Shown here piece by piece: positions 25,215-34,307 of a stretch of DNA of 64,000 nt. Position 1 is the first letter of the stretch. Every line of letters begins with the position of its first letter. Below the pieces are notes generated by a model that was given only the letters and a program-made list of their open reading frames with translations, was not told where the DNA came from and did no database searches. The translations under genes were made by a program, and so were the position numbers. The stretch lies in assembly GCA_038243605.1 (NCBI GenBank), contig JBBSQX010000013.1, positions 25,871-89,870 of the forward strand, written 5' to 3'. This stretch comes from Terrimesophilobacter sp038243605. Lineage in GTDB: Bacteria; Actinomycetota; Actinomycetes; Actinomycetales; Microbacteriaceae.

Positions 25215-27941
25215 GTGACAGTCAACGACCAAGACCCCTACTCGATGAACCACATCGATTCAGACCCAGAAGAGACCGCTGAATGGCAGGAATCACTGGA
25301 CGCGGTGGTCGCCGTTCACGGCAGAGAACGTGCACGTGACATCATGCTGAGCCTGCTCAAGCGCTCAGAAGACCTGCAGCTTGGTGTGCCGATGGTCCCC
25401 ACCACGGACTACATCAACACCATCGCCCCCGAGAACGAACCAGATTTTCCGGGAGACGAAGAAATTGAGCGCAAGTACCGGGCGTGGTTGCGCTGGAATG
25501 CTGCCGTCATCGTTCACCGCGCCCAGCGTCCCGGCATTTCTGTTGGCGGGCACATCTCCACTTACGCATCATCTGCGGCCCTCTATGAGGTGGGCCACAA
25601 CCACTTCTTCCACGGCCACGACAACCCAGGCGGCGCCGATCAAGTTTTTTATCAGGGGCACGCCTCCCCCGGAATGTACGCGCGCGCTTACCTAGAGGGC
25701 CGTATCAACGAGACGCAGCTTGACGGCTTTCGTCAAGAGAAATCGAAGGCCCCCAACGGGCTCAGTTCCTATCCGCACCCTCACCTCATGCCCGACTTCT
25801 GGGAGTTTCCCACCGTCTCTATGGGCATCGGTCCGCTCAATGCGATCTGGCAGGCCGAGACAAACCGCTACCTTACTAACCGCGGCATTAAGGACCTCAA
25901 CGAGAGCCACGTTTGGGCGTTCCTCGGCGACGGTGAAATGGATGAGGTCGAAAGCCGCGGCGCCCTGCAGTGGGCAGCAAACCACAACCTCGACAACCTC
26001 ACGTTCGTCATCAACTGCAACTTGCAGCGCCTCGACGGACCAGTGCGAGGCAATGGCAAGATCATCCAGGAGCTGGAGAGCTTCTTCCGGGGTGCAGGTT
26101 GGAACGTTATCAAGGTCGTCTGGGGCCGCGAATGGGATGACCTGCTCGCCAAAGACACTGAAGGCGCACTCGTCAACCTCATGAACCAGACGCCAGATGG
26201 CGACTACCAGACCTACAAAGCCGAGAGCGGCGCCTACGTGCGCGAAAACTTCTTCGGCCGCGATCCACGAGCTGCGGAACTGGTGAAGGACCTCACCGAT
26301 GATCAGGTGTGGAAGCTCAAGCGTGGTGGCCACGACTACCGCAAAGTTTACGCAGCATTCAAAGCAGCCACAGAGCACAAGGGTCAGCCCACCGTTATTC
26401 TCGCGAAGACCATTAAGGGCTACGGTCTTGGCCCGTCATTTGAAGGCCGCAACGCGACCCACCAGATGAAAAAGCTCACGCTAGACAACCTCAAGGACTT
26501 CCGCGACGCGATGCAAATTCCGGTGACGGATGCGGTGCTTGAGGAGAACCCCTACCTTCCGCCCTTCTACCACCCTGGTGAGAACGATCCAGCGATCCAG
26601 TACCTGCAGGAACGCCGCCGCGAACTTGGTGGGTACGTGCCAGAGCGCCGCTCACGATTTACGCAAATCACTCTTCCAGATGACAGCGCGTACGAGGTGG
26701 CGCGCCGTGGTTCTGGAAAGCAAGAGATCGCCACGACGATGTCATTCGCGCGTTTACTGAAAGACCTTTTGAAGTCAAAAGACTTTGGCCACCGCATCGT
26801 GCCCATCATTCCGGATGAAGCGCGCACCTTCGGCATGGATGCATATTTCCCCACCGCGAAGATATATAACCCCAATGGAATGAACTACACCTCGGTGGAT
26901 CGTGACCAACTCCTTGCCTATAAAGAGAGCGAACAGGGTCAGATTCTGCACGTTGGCATCAACGAGGCTGGCGCGTTCTCCGCATTTACCGCTGTTGGTA
27001 CTTCTTACTCGACACACGGCGAACCGCTCATTCCGATCTACGTGTTTTATTCGATGTTTGGCTTCCAGCGCACGGGCGATGCCATGTGGGCAGCAGGCGA
27101 CCAGATGGCACGAGGATTCATCATGGGTGCCACCGCAGGGCGTACGACGTTAACGGGAGAGGGCCTCCAGCACGCAGACGGCCATTCCCCGCTGCTTGCG
27201 TCCACAAATCCATCAGTAGTGTCATATGACCCCGCCTACGGTTACGAGCTCGGCCACATCGTTAAGGCGGGCCTTGAGCGCATGTACGGCGGGCAGCACC
27301 CGCACCCTGACGTCATGTACTACATCACCATCTACAATGAGCCGCTCGTGCAGCCGGCTGAGCCAGAGAACCTCGACATAGACGGTCTTCTCAAGGGTCT
27401 CTACTTACTCAAGCGCTCTGACGCGGGTGGGCCAAGAGCACAGTTGCTCGCTTCTGGCGTTGCCGTGCCGTGGATTCTTGAGGCTCAAGAGCTCCTCGCC
27501 CGCGACTGGGGAGTTGCCGCAGACGTATGGTCGGTAACGTCGTGGACTGAGCTTCGTCGCGAAGGGTTGGCGGCAGACGAATGGAACTTCCTCCACCCTG
27601 AGGAGGGCGGCCGGATGCCATACGTCACCGAGAAGCTCACGGGCGCCGAGGGACCATTCGTCGCGGTCACCGATTACATGCACGCTGTACCCGACCAGAT
27701 TCGCCGGTTTGTTCCCGGTGACTTTGCGACCCTCGGGGCAGATGACTACGGATTCTCTGACACCCGGGCAGCAGCGCGCAGGTTCTTCAAAATTGATGGC
27801 CCGTCCGTCGTTGTGCGAACACTTCAGGCGCTTGCTCGTCAAGGTCGCATCGACCCAGCCCTCTCCCAACAAGCGATCGACAAGTATTCGCTGCACGATG
27901 TGACAGCGGGAACGACCGGCTCCGCCGGCGGCGAGAGTTAG
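25215..27941 (+). CDS. aceE: pyruvate dehydrogenase (acetyl-transferring) E1 component, homodimeric
   Basis: 908 residues from the GTG at 25215, which follows GAGGT with a five-base spacer; the frame is open upstream to 25122 but without support. The thiamine diphosphate motif reads FLGDGEMDEVESRGALQWAA...INCNLQ, and the AceE-type sequence runs to the end. It decarboxylates pyruvate and acetylates the E2 lipoyl group. The E2 and E3 genes are 20 kb away in this window, so PDH is genetically dispersed, as in other actinobacteria. The next gene begins 14 bases downstream. Confidence 0.95.
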   Translation: MTVNDQDPYSMNHIDSDPEETAEWQESLDAVVAVHGRERARDIMLSLLKRSEDLQLGVPMVPTTDYINTIAPENEPDFPGDEEIERKYRAWLRWNAAVIVHRAQRPGISVGGHISTYASSAALYEVGHNHFFHGHDNPGGADQVFYQGHASPGMYARAYLEGRINETQLDGFRQEKSKAPNGLSSYPHPHLMPDFWEFPTVSMGIGPLNAIWQAETNRYLTNRGIKDLNESHVWAFLGDGEMDEVESRGALQWAANHNLDNLTFVINCNLQRLDGPVRGNGKIIQELESFFRGAGWNVIKVVWGREWDDLLAKDTEGALVNLMNQTPDGDYQTYKAESGAYVRENFFGRDPRAAELVKDLTDDQVWKLKRGGHDYRKVYAAFKAATEHKGQPTVILAKTIKGYGLGPSFEGRNATHQMKKLTLDNLKDFRDAMQIPVTDAVLEENPYLPPFYHPGENDPAIQYLQERRRELGGYVPERRSRFTQITLPDDSAYEVARRGSGKQEIATTMSFARLLKDLLKSKDFGHRIVPIIPDEARTFGMDAYFPTAKIYNPNGMNYTSVDRDQLLAYKESEQGQILHVGINEAGAFSAFTAVGTSYSTHGEPLIPIYVFYSMFGFQRTGDAMWAAGDQMARGFIMGATAGRTTLTGEGLQHADGHSPLLASTNPSVVSYDPAYGYELGHIVKAGLERMYGGQHPHPDVMYYITIYNEPLVQPAEPENLDIDGLLKGLYLLKRSDAGGPRAQLLASGVAVPWILEAQELLARDWGVAADVWSVTSWTELRREGLAADEWNFLHPEEGGRMPYVTEKLTGAEGPFVAVTDYMHAVPDQIRRFVPGDFATLGADDYGFSDTRAAARRFFKIDGPSVVVRTLQALARQGRIDPALSQQAIDKYSLHDVTAGTTGSAGGES

Positions 27942-27954
27942 ACGGTCGCACACT

Positions 27955-29172
27955 ATGCCTACAGCCACGCCGATGACGCCGACACCACGGTCTAAAGAGC
28001 AAACTCTCGCGTGGCTGAAGACTGTCTCTGGTGAGCTCGCCACCGCCACGCTCAAGCGTCTCGAGGACACCCTTCCGTGGTACCGAGAGATGCCGCCTGG
28101 CCGACGGTCCGCAGTGGGGATGGTTGCGCAAGCGGGGATCTCGTCGTTCATGCAGTGGTTTGACGACCCAAAATCCACTCCGTGGATTGCAGCAGACGTT
28201 TTCGGTGTTGCGCCGCGCGAGCTCCTTCGCTCCGTGAGCCTCACGCAAACACTCCAGCTCATCAAAGTGACGGTAGAAGTTGTTGAAGAACGCGTCAAGG
28301 GCCGTGATGAATCACTCCGGGAAGCGATTCTCCTGTACTCGAGAGAAATCGCTTTCGGCGCGGCAGATGTCTACGCTCGCGCCGCAGAAGCTCGTGGGCT
28401 TTGGGATGCACGACTAGAGGCCCTGGTCGTCGACAGCATCCTGAGCGGTGAATACGATGACGAACTTCCGAGCCGCATAGCGGCTCTCGGCTGGCACGGT
28501 CACGGCGAAGTTTCGGTGCTCGTGGGAACAACTCCGAAGCAATTGGATGTCGATATGCTCCGTCGCACGGCGCGTCATTTGGACGCCGACGTGCTGATTG
28601 GTGTTCAGGGTGCCAGGCTCGTGCTCGTCATTGGCCGCGCGCTACCAGCACCGGTCGAGAACGATGACACCTCAACGACTCCGCTTTCTTTTCTCGATAT
28701 TGCCAACGCACTTGAACCAGGATTTGGCGAAGGGCACCTCGTGCTCGGCCATGAGGTGCCGAGCCTCGTTGATGCCAACCGGAGCGCAAAGGCGGCGCTT
28801 GCTGGCTTTGCTGTGGCTCGCTCATGGCGAAATGCTCCGAGGCCCACCCTCGCCGATGACTTGCTTCCTGAGCGCGCACTTGCCGGTGACCCGCTGGCTC
28901 GGGCCACGCTCGTTACCCGCATTTACCGTCCATTGCACGCACATGCAAGCGAATTGCTCACCACATTGTGGGCGTATTTGGACAACGGTCGCTCGCTCGA
29001 AGCAACCGCGCGTGAATTGTTCGTGCACCCGAACACAGTGCGGTACCGGCTCAAAAGAGTGTCAGAGGTCATCGGTTATGACGCCACAGGCGCTCGTGAG
29101 TCTCTCATCCTTCAGTCAGCGCTCATTATCGGTTCGATTTCTGAGGCCGATACCCTAAACCGGCGCCGCTAA
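27955..29172 (+). CDS. fasR: FasR-type fatty acid synthesis regulator (PucR-like HTH)
   Basis: 405 residues. The N-terminal and central regions have no enzyme motif. The C-terminus is a PucR-type helix-turn-helix (SLEATARELFVHPNTVRYRL, about residues 345-390). In Streptomyces coelicolor the equivalent gene (FasR) sits directly upstream of fabD-fabH-acpP-fabF and activates that operon; the same order is seen here. It starts 14 bases after aceE, which suggests co-transcription and a link between acetyl-CoA supply and lipid synthesis. This is a Streptomyces-type FasR, not the unrelated TetR-type mycobacterial FasR. Confidence 0.85.
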   Translation: MPTATPMTPTPRSKEQTLAWLKTVSGELATATLKRLEDTLPWYREMPPGRRSAVGMVAQAGISSFMQWFDDPKSTPWIAADVFGVAPRELLRSVSLTQTLQLIKVTVEVVEERVKGRDESLREAILLYSREIAFGAADVYARAAEARGLWDARLEALVVDSILSGEYDDELPSRIAALGWHGHGEVSVLVGTTPKQLDVDMLRRTARHLDADVLIGVQGARLVLVIGRALPAPVENDDTSTTPLSFLDIANALEPGFGEGHLVLGHEVPSLVDANRSAKAALAGFAVARSWRNAPRPTLADDLLPERALAGDPLARATLVTRIYRPLHAHASELLTTLWAYLDNGRSLEATARELFVHPNTVRYRLKRVSEVIGYDATGARESLILQSALIIGSISEADTLNRRR

Positions 29173-29276
29173 TGGGTGCATCCACGGCGGTGTGCTACGA
29201 ATGTCGACAACACATCCGGCTATTCTTAGTGCCATTGTCACAGTGAATTACGTTCAAATGTTGGGAGACTAGATAG

Positions 29277-30191
29277 GTGATTGTCGTCGTATGCCCCGGA
29301 CAGGGCTCGCAAACTCCCGGATTCCTCACACCATGGCTCGAGGTCCCCGGCCTCTCCCAGCGCCTAGCTCGCTTCTCAGAAGCGGCACAACTTGACCTCG
29401 AGAAGCACGGAACGGTGTCAGATTCCGACACTATTCGTGACACGAAAGTCGCGCAGCCGCTGATCGTTGCAGCGGGTCTCCTCACCCTCGGAGTGCTGCT
29501 CGAAGGCCGTCGTGACCGCGTGGGAGGCATTGCTGGCCACTCCGTCGGCGAAGTGACAGCCGCGGCCGCTGCAGGCATCCTCACTGAATTAGATGCGATG
29601 GCACTCGTTGCCGAGCGAGGCCGCGCTATGGCGGATGCCGCAGCACTCGCCGCCACCGGAATGAGCGCGGTGGTCGGAGCAGAGGAAGCAGAACTTCTCG
29701 AGCGTCTGGCAGATTTCGAACTAGACCCGGCGAACTTCAATGGCGGCGGCCAAGTGGTTGTTGCGGGAGCGCTCGATTCACTCGAAAAGCTCAAAGCAGA
29801 GCCGCCCGCATCCGCCCGCGTCATTCCCCTTCAGGTCGCTGGTGCATTCCATACGCGATACATGGCTCCTGCCGTCGAGCGGTTGACCAGTGCCGCTGCG
29901 GCGCTCGACGTCCACAACCCGTCACTGAATATCTGGTCCAACCGCGACGGAAAATTGGTGTCGAACGGGCGCAACTTCCTTGACTTACTCGTCGGCCAGG
30001 TGTCGTCACCAGTGCGCTGGGACAAATGCATGGAATCTTTTGCTTCCGCGGGTGTCACCGGAATTATCGAGGTCGCACCAGCTGGTGCTCTCGTCGGTCT
30101 CGCAAAGCGCGCACTCAAAGGTATCCCCGCCGTGGCTGTCAAAACTCCTGACGACATCCACACCGCCATCGATATGCTGGAGAACTCATGA
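29277..30191 (+). CDS. fabD: malonyl-CoA:ACP transacylase
   Basis: 304 residues, GTG start with GGGAG upstream. The acyltransferase nucleophile motif is GHSVGEV (Ser about residue 90), preceded by the N-terminal VVCPGQGSQTPG segment, with AFHTRYM carrying the catalytic His. It loads malonyl groups onto acyl carrier protein. It overlaps fabH by ATGA, so the two are translationally coupled. Confidence 0.95.
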   Translation: MIVVVCPGQGSQTPGFLTPWLEVPGLSQRLARFSEAAQLDLEKHGTVSDSDTIRDTKVAQPLIVAAGLLTLGVLLEGRRDRVGGIAGHSVGEVTAAAAAGILTELDAMALVAERGRAMADAAALAATGMSAVVGAEEAELLERLADFELDPANFNGGGQVVVAGALDSLEKLKAEPPASARVIPLQVAGAFHTRYMAPAVERLTSAAAALDVHNPSLNIWSNRDGKLVSNGRNFLDLLVGQVSSPVRWDKCMESFASAGVTGIIEVAPAGALVGLAKRALKGIPAVAVKTPDDIHTAIDMLENS

Positions 30192-31192
30192 CATCCCCCA
30201 GACTCAACCAGTCCACCGGAGCACAATTCACGCGTCTTTATGGGTTCGGTGCCGCCCGCGGAGACATTGTGGTGCCCAATGAAGACCTCGTAGGTCCCAT
30301 TGATTCGAGCGACGAATGGATTCGGCAGCGCACCGGTATCGTGACGCGCAGGCGCGCCTCAGTGGGCATTCTCGCCGTCGACCTCGCCACTGAGGCAGGC
30401 AGAGAAGCAATCGAAGCATCTGGTGTTGACCCAGCAGACATCGACCTCGTCATTGTCGCCACCGTCAGCAATGTTCAGCAGACGCCTTCCATTGCCGCCG
30501 TCGTTGCCGACCGCGTCGGAGCGAATCCTGCAGCCGCCTACGACTCGAACGCGGCGTGTGCGGGCTACGCCTACGGGATCGCTCAGGCGGATGCCCTCAT
30601 CCGTTCCGGCGCTGCCCATTACGCCCTCGTTATCGGCGCAGAGAAGCTTTCTGACGTCGTGGACCCCACCGACCGTTCCATCTCATTCCTGCTCGGAGAC
30701 GGCGCAGGTGCCGTTGTGGTTGGCCCAAGTGACTTTCCCGGCATTTCCCCTGCGGTGTGGGGCTCTGACGGCTCTAAGGCTGCTGCAGTAGGCATGAACG
30801 CCACCCTGATTGACTATCGAGAAGGCGACGCAAATTGGCCAACTCTTCGCCAAGAAGGCCAGACAGTGTTCCGCTGGGCAGTGTGGGACATGGCAAAAGT
30901 TGCCAAGAAGGCGCTCGACGAGGCGGGCATCACCGCCGAAGACTTGGCCGCGTTCATCCCCCATCAGGCGAACATGCGCATCATTGATGAGCTTGCAAAA
31001 CAGCTAAAACTTCCTGAATCTGTCATGATTGCGCGTGACATTGAGACGATGGGCAACACCTCAGCCGCCTCAATTCCGCTCGCGACACACAGGCTTTTGA
31101 AGGAGCATCCGGAGCTCTCAGGAGGTCTTGCGCTACAGATTGGTTTCGGCGCAGGGCTTGTCTATGGGGCACAGGTCGTCGTCCTGCCCTAA
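30188..31192 (+). CDS. fabH: 3-oxoacyl-ACP synthase III
   Basis: 334 residues. The catalytic triad segments are visible: Cys in AYDSNAACAGYAYG, His in FIPHQANMRI and Asn in MGNTSAAS. It condenses a short acyl-CoA with malonyl-ACP to start fatty acid synthesis; in actinobacteria branched primers are typical. Coupled to fabD by a four-base overlap. Confidence 0.95.
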   Translation: MTSPRLNQSTGAQFTRLYGFGAARGDIVVPNEDLVGPIDSSDEWIRQRTGIVTRRRASVGILAVDLATEAGREAIEASGVDPADIDLVIVATVSNVQQTPSIAAVVADRVGANPAAAYDSNAACAGYAYGIAQADALIRSGAAHYALVIGAEKLSDVVDPTDRSISFLLGDGAGAVVVGPSDFPGISPAVWGSDGSKAAAVGMNATLIDYREGDANWPTLRQEGQTVFRWAVWDMAKVAKKALDEAGITAEDLAAFIPHQANMRIIDELAKQLKLPESVMIARDIETMGNTSAASIPLATHRLLKEHPELSGGLALQIGFGAGLVYGAQVVVLP

Positions 31193-31230
31193 ACTATTCC
31201 CCGGTCATCAATACCCCAAGGAGAAACACA

Positions 31231-31479
31231 ATGGCATTGTCCACCGAAGAAGTTCTGGCCGGCCTCGCCGAGCTCATCAACGACGAAACTGGCATCGCGA
31301 CTGACACGGTCGAGCTGGACAAGTCGTTTACCGACGATCTCGACATCGACTCGATCTCGATGATGACCATTGTGGTCAACGCCGAAGAGAAGTTCGATGT
31401 GAAGATTCCGGATGACGAGGTCAAGAACCTGAAGACCGTCGGCGACGCGGTCAGCTTCATTACCAGCGCCCAGAACTAG
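31231..31479 (+). CDS. acpP: acyl carrier protein
   Basis: 82 residues, AAGGAG upstream. The phosphopantetheine attachment site is the serine in DLDIDSISMM (Ser41). The acidic protein carries growing acyl chains between FabD, FabH and FabF. A stem-loop lies just downstream before fabF. Confidence 0.96.
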   Translation: MALSTEEVLAGLAELINDETGIATDTVELDKSFTDDLDIDSISMMTIVVNAEEKFDVKIPDDEVKNLKTVGDAVSFITSAQN

Positions 31480-31481
31480 TT

Positions 31482-31541
31482 GTGACGTGCCCTCGGTCTT
31501 CTCCCTCCTGTTCAAAAAGGCGGGACGGGCCGGGGGCTCAC
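31482..31541 (+). promoter_or_regulatory. acpP-fabF intergenic stem-loop
   Basis: GTGA (31482-31485) with GCCCTCGG (31489-31496) pairs with CCGGGGGC (31530-31537) and TCAC (31538-31541), giving about 12 base pairs with a three-base bulge and a 33-base loop. No T-run follows, so it is more likely an mRNA processing or stabilising element than a full terminator. Confidence 0.4.
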
Positions 31542-31567
31542 AGTTTCATCGATAGAAAGATGCTTCA

Positions 31568-32806
31568 ATGACGCTCAAAAAGATCGTGGTCACCGGAATT
31601 GGCGCAAGCTCGCCACTCGGTGGCACAGCGCGTGATTCATGGAATGCTCTGCTCGCAGGAGAATCTGGGGTACACACATTGGAGCACGATTGGGTCGAGC
31701 AGTACAGCCTTCCCGTGACGTTTGCTGCGGAGGCGCGCGTCCGTCCAGAAGAGATTCTTGAACGCCAAGAAGCGAAGCGCCTCGATCCATCCTCGCAGTT
31801 TGCGCTCATTTCAGCGCGTGAGGCATGGGCAGATGCGGGATCTCCCGACGTTGCGCCCGAACGCCTTGGCGTCGATTACGCCACTGGCATTGGAGGCCTG
31901 TGGAGCCTTCTCAACGCATGGGATACCTTGCGTGAAAAGGGAACCAGACGCGTTCTGCCTATGACAGTTCCCATGCTCATGCCGAATGCTGCGTCCGCAG
32001 CGGTATCCATGAGCTTTCACGCGCGTGCCTTCGCCCACACCGTGGCGTCCGCGTGTGCGTCCAGCACAGAGTCTCTCGTCAACGCGTATCGCAATCTTCA
32101 GTTGGGCCTTGCCGACGTTGTCATCGCCGGCGGTACTGAGTCCGCAATTCATCCGATCACTTTGTCAGCGTTCTCATCAATGCAGGCCCTCTCTCGACGG
32201 AATGACTCGCCTGAGACAGCATCCCGCCCCTACAACCGTGACCGCGACGGTTTCGTCATGGGCGAGGGCGCTGGAAGCCTTGTGCTCGAAACCGAAGAGC
32301 ATGCTCTCGCGCGCGGTGCCCGTATCTATGCAGAGCTTGCGGGCGGCGGAGTGACCGCCGACGCGTACCACATCACCGCTAACGACCCTGAAGGTCGTGG
32401 TGCTTCTCGCGCCATCGAACTCGCGCTAGAGCATGCCGGGGCATCACCAGACGACGTCACGCACATCAACGCTCACGCGACGAGCACGCCGGTCGGCGAT
32501 ATTGCCGAGTATGCCGCGCTCAGGGTTGCCTTCGGCGACCGCCTGCACGATATTCCGGTGTCGGCCACGAAGGGTGCCACTGGGCACCTCCTCGGTGGCA
32601 CGGGTGCCCTCGAGGCAATCTTTACCATTCTTGCCCTTCACGAGCGCACTGCACCACCAACGATCAACCTCACGGATCAAGATCCAGAGATTCCGCTGGA
32701 TGTCGTCACCTCACCTCGCGCCCTTGGCGACGGGCCACAGTTGGCGATCAGCAACTCGTTCGGGTTTGGTGGCCACAACGCTGTGGTGGCGTTCCGCAGC
32801 GTCTAA
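31568..32806 (+). CDS. fabF: 3-oxoacyl-ACP synthase II
   Basis: 412 residues. The ketosynthase triad is present: Cys in VASACASSTES, His in HINAHATSTPVGD and His in KGATGHLLGG. The N-terminus VVTGIGASSPLGG is typical. It carries out the elongating condensations of fatty acid synthesis. The gene completes the fabD-fabH-acpP-fabF cluster and is convergent with the DUF3145 gene. Confidence 0.95.
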   Translation: MTLKKIVVTGIGASSPLGGTARDSWNALLAGESGVHTLEHDWVEQYSLPVTFAAEARVRPEEILERQEAKRLDPSSQFALISAREAWADAGSPDVAPERLGVDYATGIGGLWSLLNAWDTLREKGTRRVLPMTVPMLMPNAASAAVSMSFHARAFAHTVASACASSTESLVNAYRNLQLGLADVVIAGGTESAIHPITLSAFSSMQALSRRNDSPETASRPYNRDRDGFVMGEGAGSLVLETEEHALARGARIYAELAGGGVTADAYHITANDPEGRGASRAIELALEHAGASPDDVTHINAHATSTPVGDIAEYAALRVAFGDRLHDIPVSATKGATGHLLGGTGALEAIFTILALHERTAPPTINLTDQDPEIPLDVVTSPRALGDGPQLAISNSFGFGGHNAVVAFRSV

Positions 32807-32924
32807 CTGTTTTACCGATACACATCGGGGCGTCGAAAATTGGTCCTTCGGACACACGGTAGCGCCTACGCGCTATCGCTCGTCCGTTTCGCTGTCTTTC
32901 GCGGCCTATGCCGAGCTTCTGGGG

Positions 32925-33428
32925 TTAGCCAACCTTGTGCAGCCACACAACTTGGTTGCTGTCGCTGGCGTGACGAAATGCCTCAAGCTCGTCATCCCAC
33001 GCCTGCCCGAGGGCAAGGCGCAGTTCACGGTGCAACTCGAAAGCGTCTGAACCAGCAACTTCCATCGCGTAACGCAGCCGGTCCTCGGGAATCACGACGT
33101 TGCCGGCGGTGTCAGTTTGCGCATAGAAGATCCCGAGGTCTGGAGTGTGCAGCCACCTGCCCCCGTCGCTGCCTGGCGTCGGATCCTCCGTCACTTCGAA
33201 GCGGAGGTGCTCCCAGCCGCGCAGAGCAGAGGCAAGGCGCGCGCCGGTGCCTTGGGCGCCCTCCCAGTAGTACTCTGCGCGCATGGCACCTTTGAGCACT
33301 GGTTGAATATCCCAATTGAAATTGACGGCGCGGTCGAGTGCGCCACCCGCCGCCCATTCAACGTGTGGGCACAGGGCTTTAGGCGAAGAGTGGACGTAAA
33401 CCACTCCGCGCGCTTGTGATGCAGTCAC
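32925..33428 (-). CDS. DUF3145 family protein
   Basis: 167 residues, GTG start with GGAGA upstream. The sequence, including GVVYVHSSPKALCPHVEWA and a C-terminal AWDDELEAFRHASD segment, matches the actinobacteria-specific DUF3145 family of unknown function. No membrane segment or catalytic motif is evident. It is routinely found next to the fab cluster in actinobacteria, as here, but no functional tie is established. Confidence 0.88.
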   Translation of the reverse strand: MTASQARGVVYVHSSPKALCPHVEWAAGGALDRAVNFNWDIQPVLKGAMRAEYYWEGAQGTGARLASALRGWEHLRFEVTEDPTPGSDGGRWLHTPDLGIFYAQTDTAGNVVIPEDRLRYAMEVAGSDAFELHRELRLALGQAWDDELEAFRHASDSNQVVWLHKVG

Positions 33429-33591
33429 GATGTCTCCATTCCGTCAGGTGCGACTTCCCCATCGACCTAGTGGAACTGGATCTCGTAACGTCTTAAGTTG
33501 TGGTGTTTCCCTTGCATTATGGCCTACAAAGCTGGCAAATGACAAGCATGTGATTCACGACACGCTTAATCGCTTGCATCCGGCATACCCG

Positions 33592-33625
33592 GTATAGCTA
33601 TACTCAGCGCATACATACTCAGTGC
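33592..33625 (+). promoter_or_regulatory. palindrome and direct repeats upstream of padR-type gene
   Basis: A perfect 12-base palindrome GTATAGCTATAC (33592-33603) overlaps two 11-base direct repeats, ATACTCAGCGC (33600-33610) and ATACTCAGTGC (33615-33625), just upstream of the PadR ATG. This is a likely operator for autoregulation, or a -10 region. Confidence 0.5.
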
Positions 33626-33645
33626 TTCTTTATCGAAGGGCCCAA

Positions 33646-34278
33646 ATGTCGGTGCGCCAAAGCCTTCTCGCGATACTGGACCAGGGGCCGTGCTACGGCT
33701 ATCAGCTGCGCACCGAATTTGACCGCCGCACCGGCTCAACGTGGCCGCTCAATGTAGGTCAGATTTACAACACCCTCGATCGGCTCGAGCGCGACGGACT
33801 TGTCGAAAAAACACAGCTCGGTGCAGACAGTTCTGCCTCAATCACGGAATCAGCTTCGGGCCAGATCTATTACCACATCACGGATGCCGGCAGCACAGAA
33901 GTGGCGGGCTGGCTTGGCTCTGCTGTCGAACGCACCGCGGCAACCCGCGACGAACTCGCCATCAAGATTGCCGTTGCAGTGACGCTCCCTGGCGTCAACG
34001 CTTCGAACGTAATTCGCGTTCAACGCACCACAACGGCGGCCGCCCTGAAGGAACTCACGAAAACGAAGGAGGCGGGGGGTGACCCCGCATCTTCCGAGGA
34101 ACTCGCACGGCTTCTCGTTGTGGACTCGCTGATCTTTCAGGTGGAGGCAGAGATGCGCTGGCTCGACCACTGCCAAGTTCAACTGTCGCGCGCATCCCAC
34201 GCGGGGGCCGCCACCCCGGTGCCGCTCAGCGCAGAGGTTCCGAAGCGCGGAAGGCCAGCCAAGCCTTCCCGTCGATAA
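33646..34278 (+). CDS. PadR family transcriptional regulator
   Basis: 210 residues from the ATG at 33646 (GAAGGG upstream). The N-terminal winged helix is clear: SLLAILDQGPCYGYQLRTEF, then VGQIYNTLDRLERDGLVEK. The C-terminal part is helical, consistent with PadR dimerisation, and ends in a basic tail (RGRPAKPSRR). PadR proteins usually repress transporter or detoxification genes and themselves. No transporter is adjacent, so the target is unknown. The palindrome just upstream points to autoregulation. Confidence 0.9.
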   Translation: MSVRQSLLAILDQGPCYGYQLRTEFDRRTGSTWPLNVGQIYNTLDRLERDGLVEKTQLGADSSASITESASGQIYYHITDAGSTEVAGWLGSAVERTAATRDELAIKIAVAVTLPGVNASNVIRVQRTTTAAALKELTKTKEAGGDPASSEELARLLVVDSLIFQVEAEMRWLDHCQVQLSRASHAGAATPVPLSAEVPKRGRPAKPSRR

Positions 34279-34307
34279 GCACTCGCGTCGACGGCACGCG
34301 GCAACCC

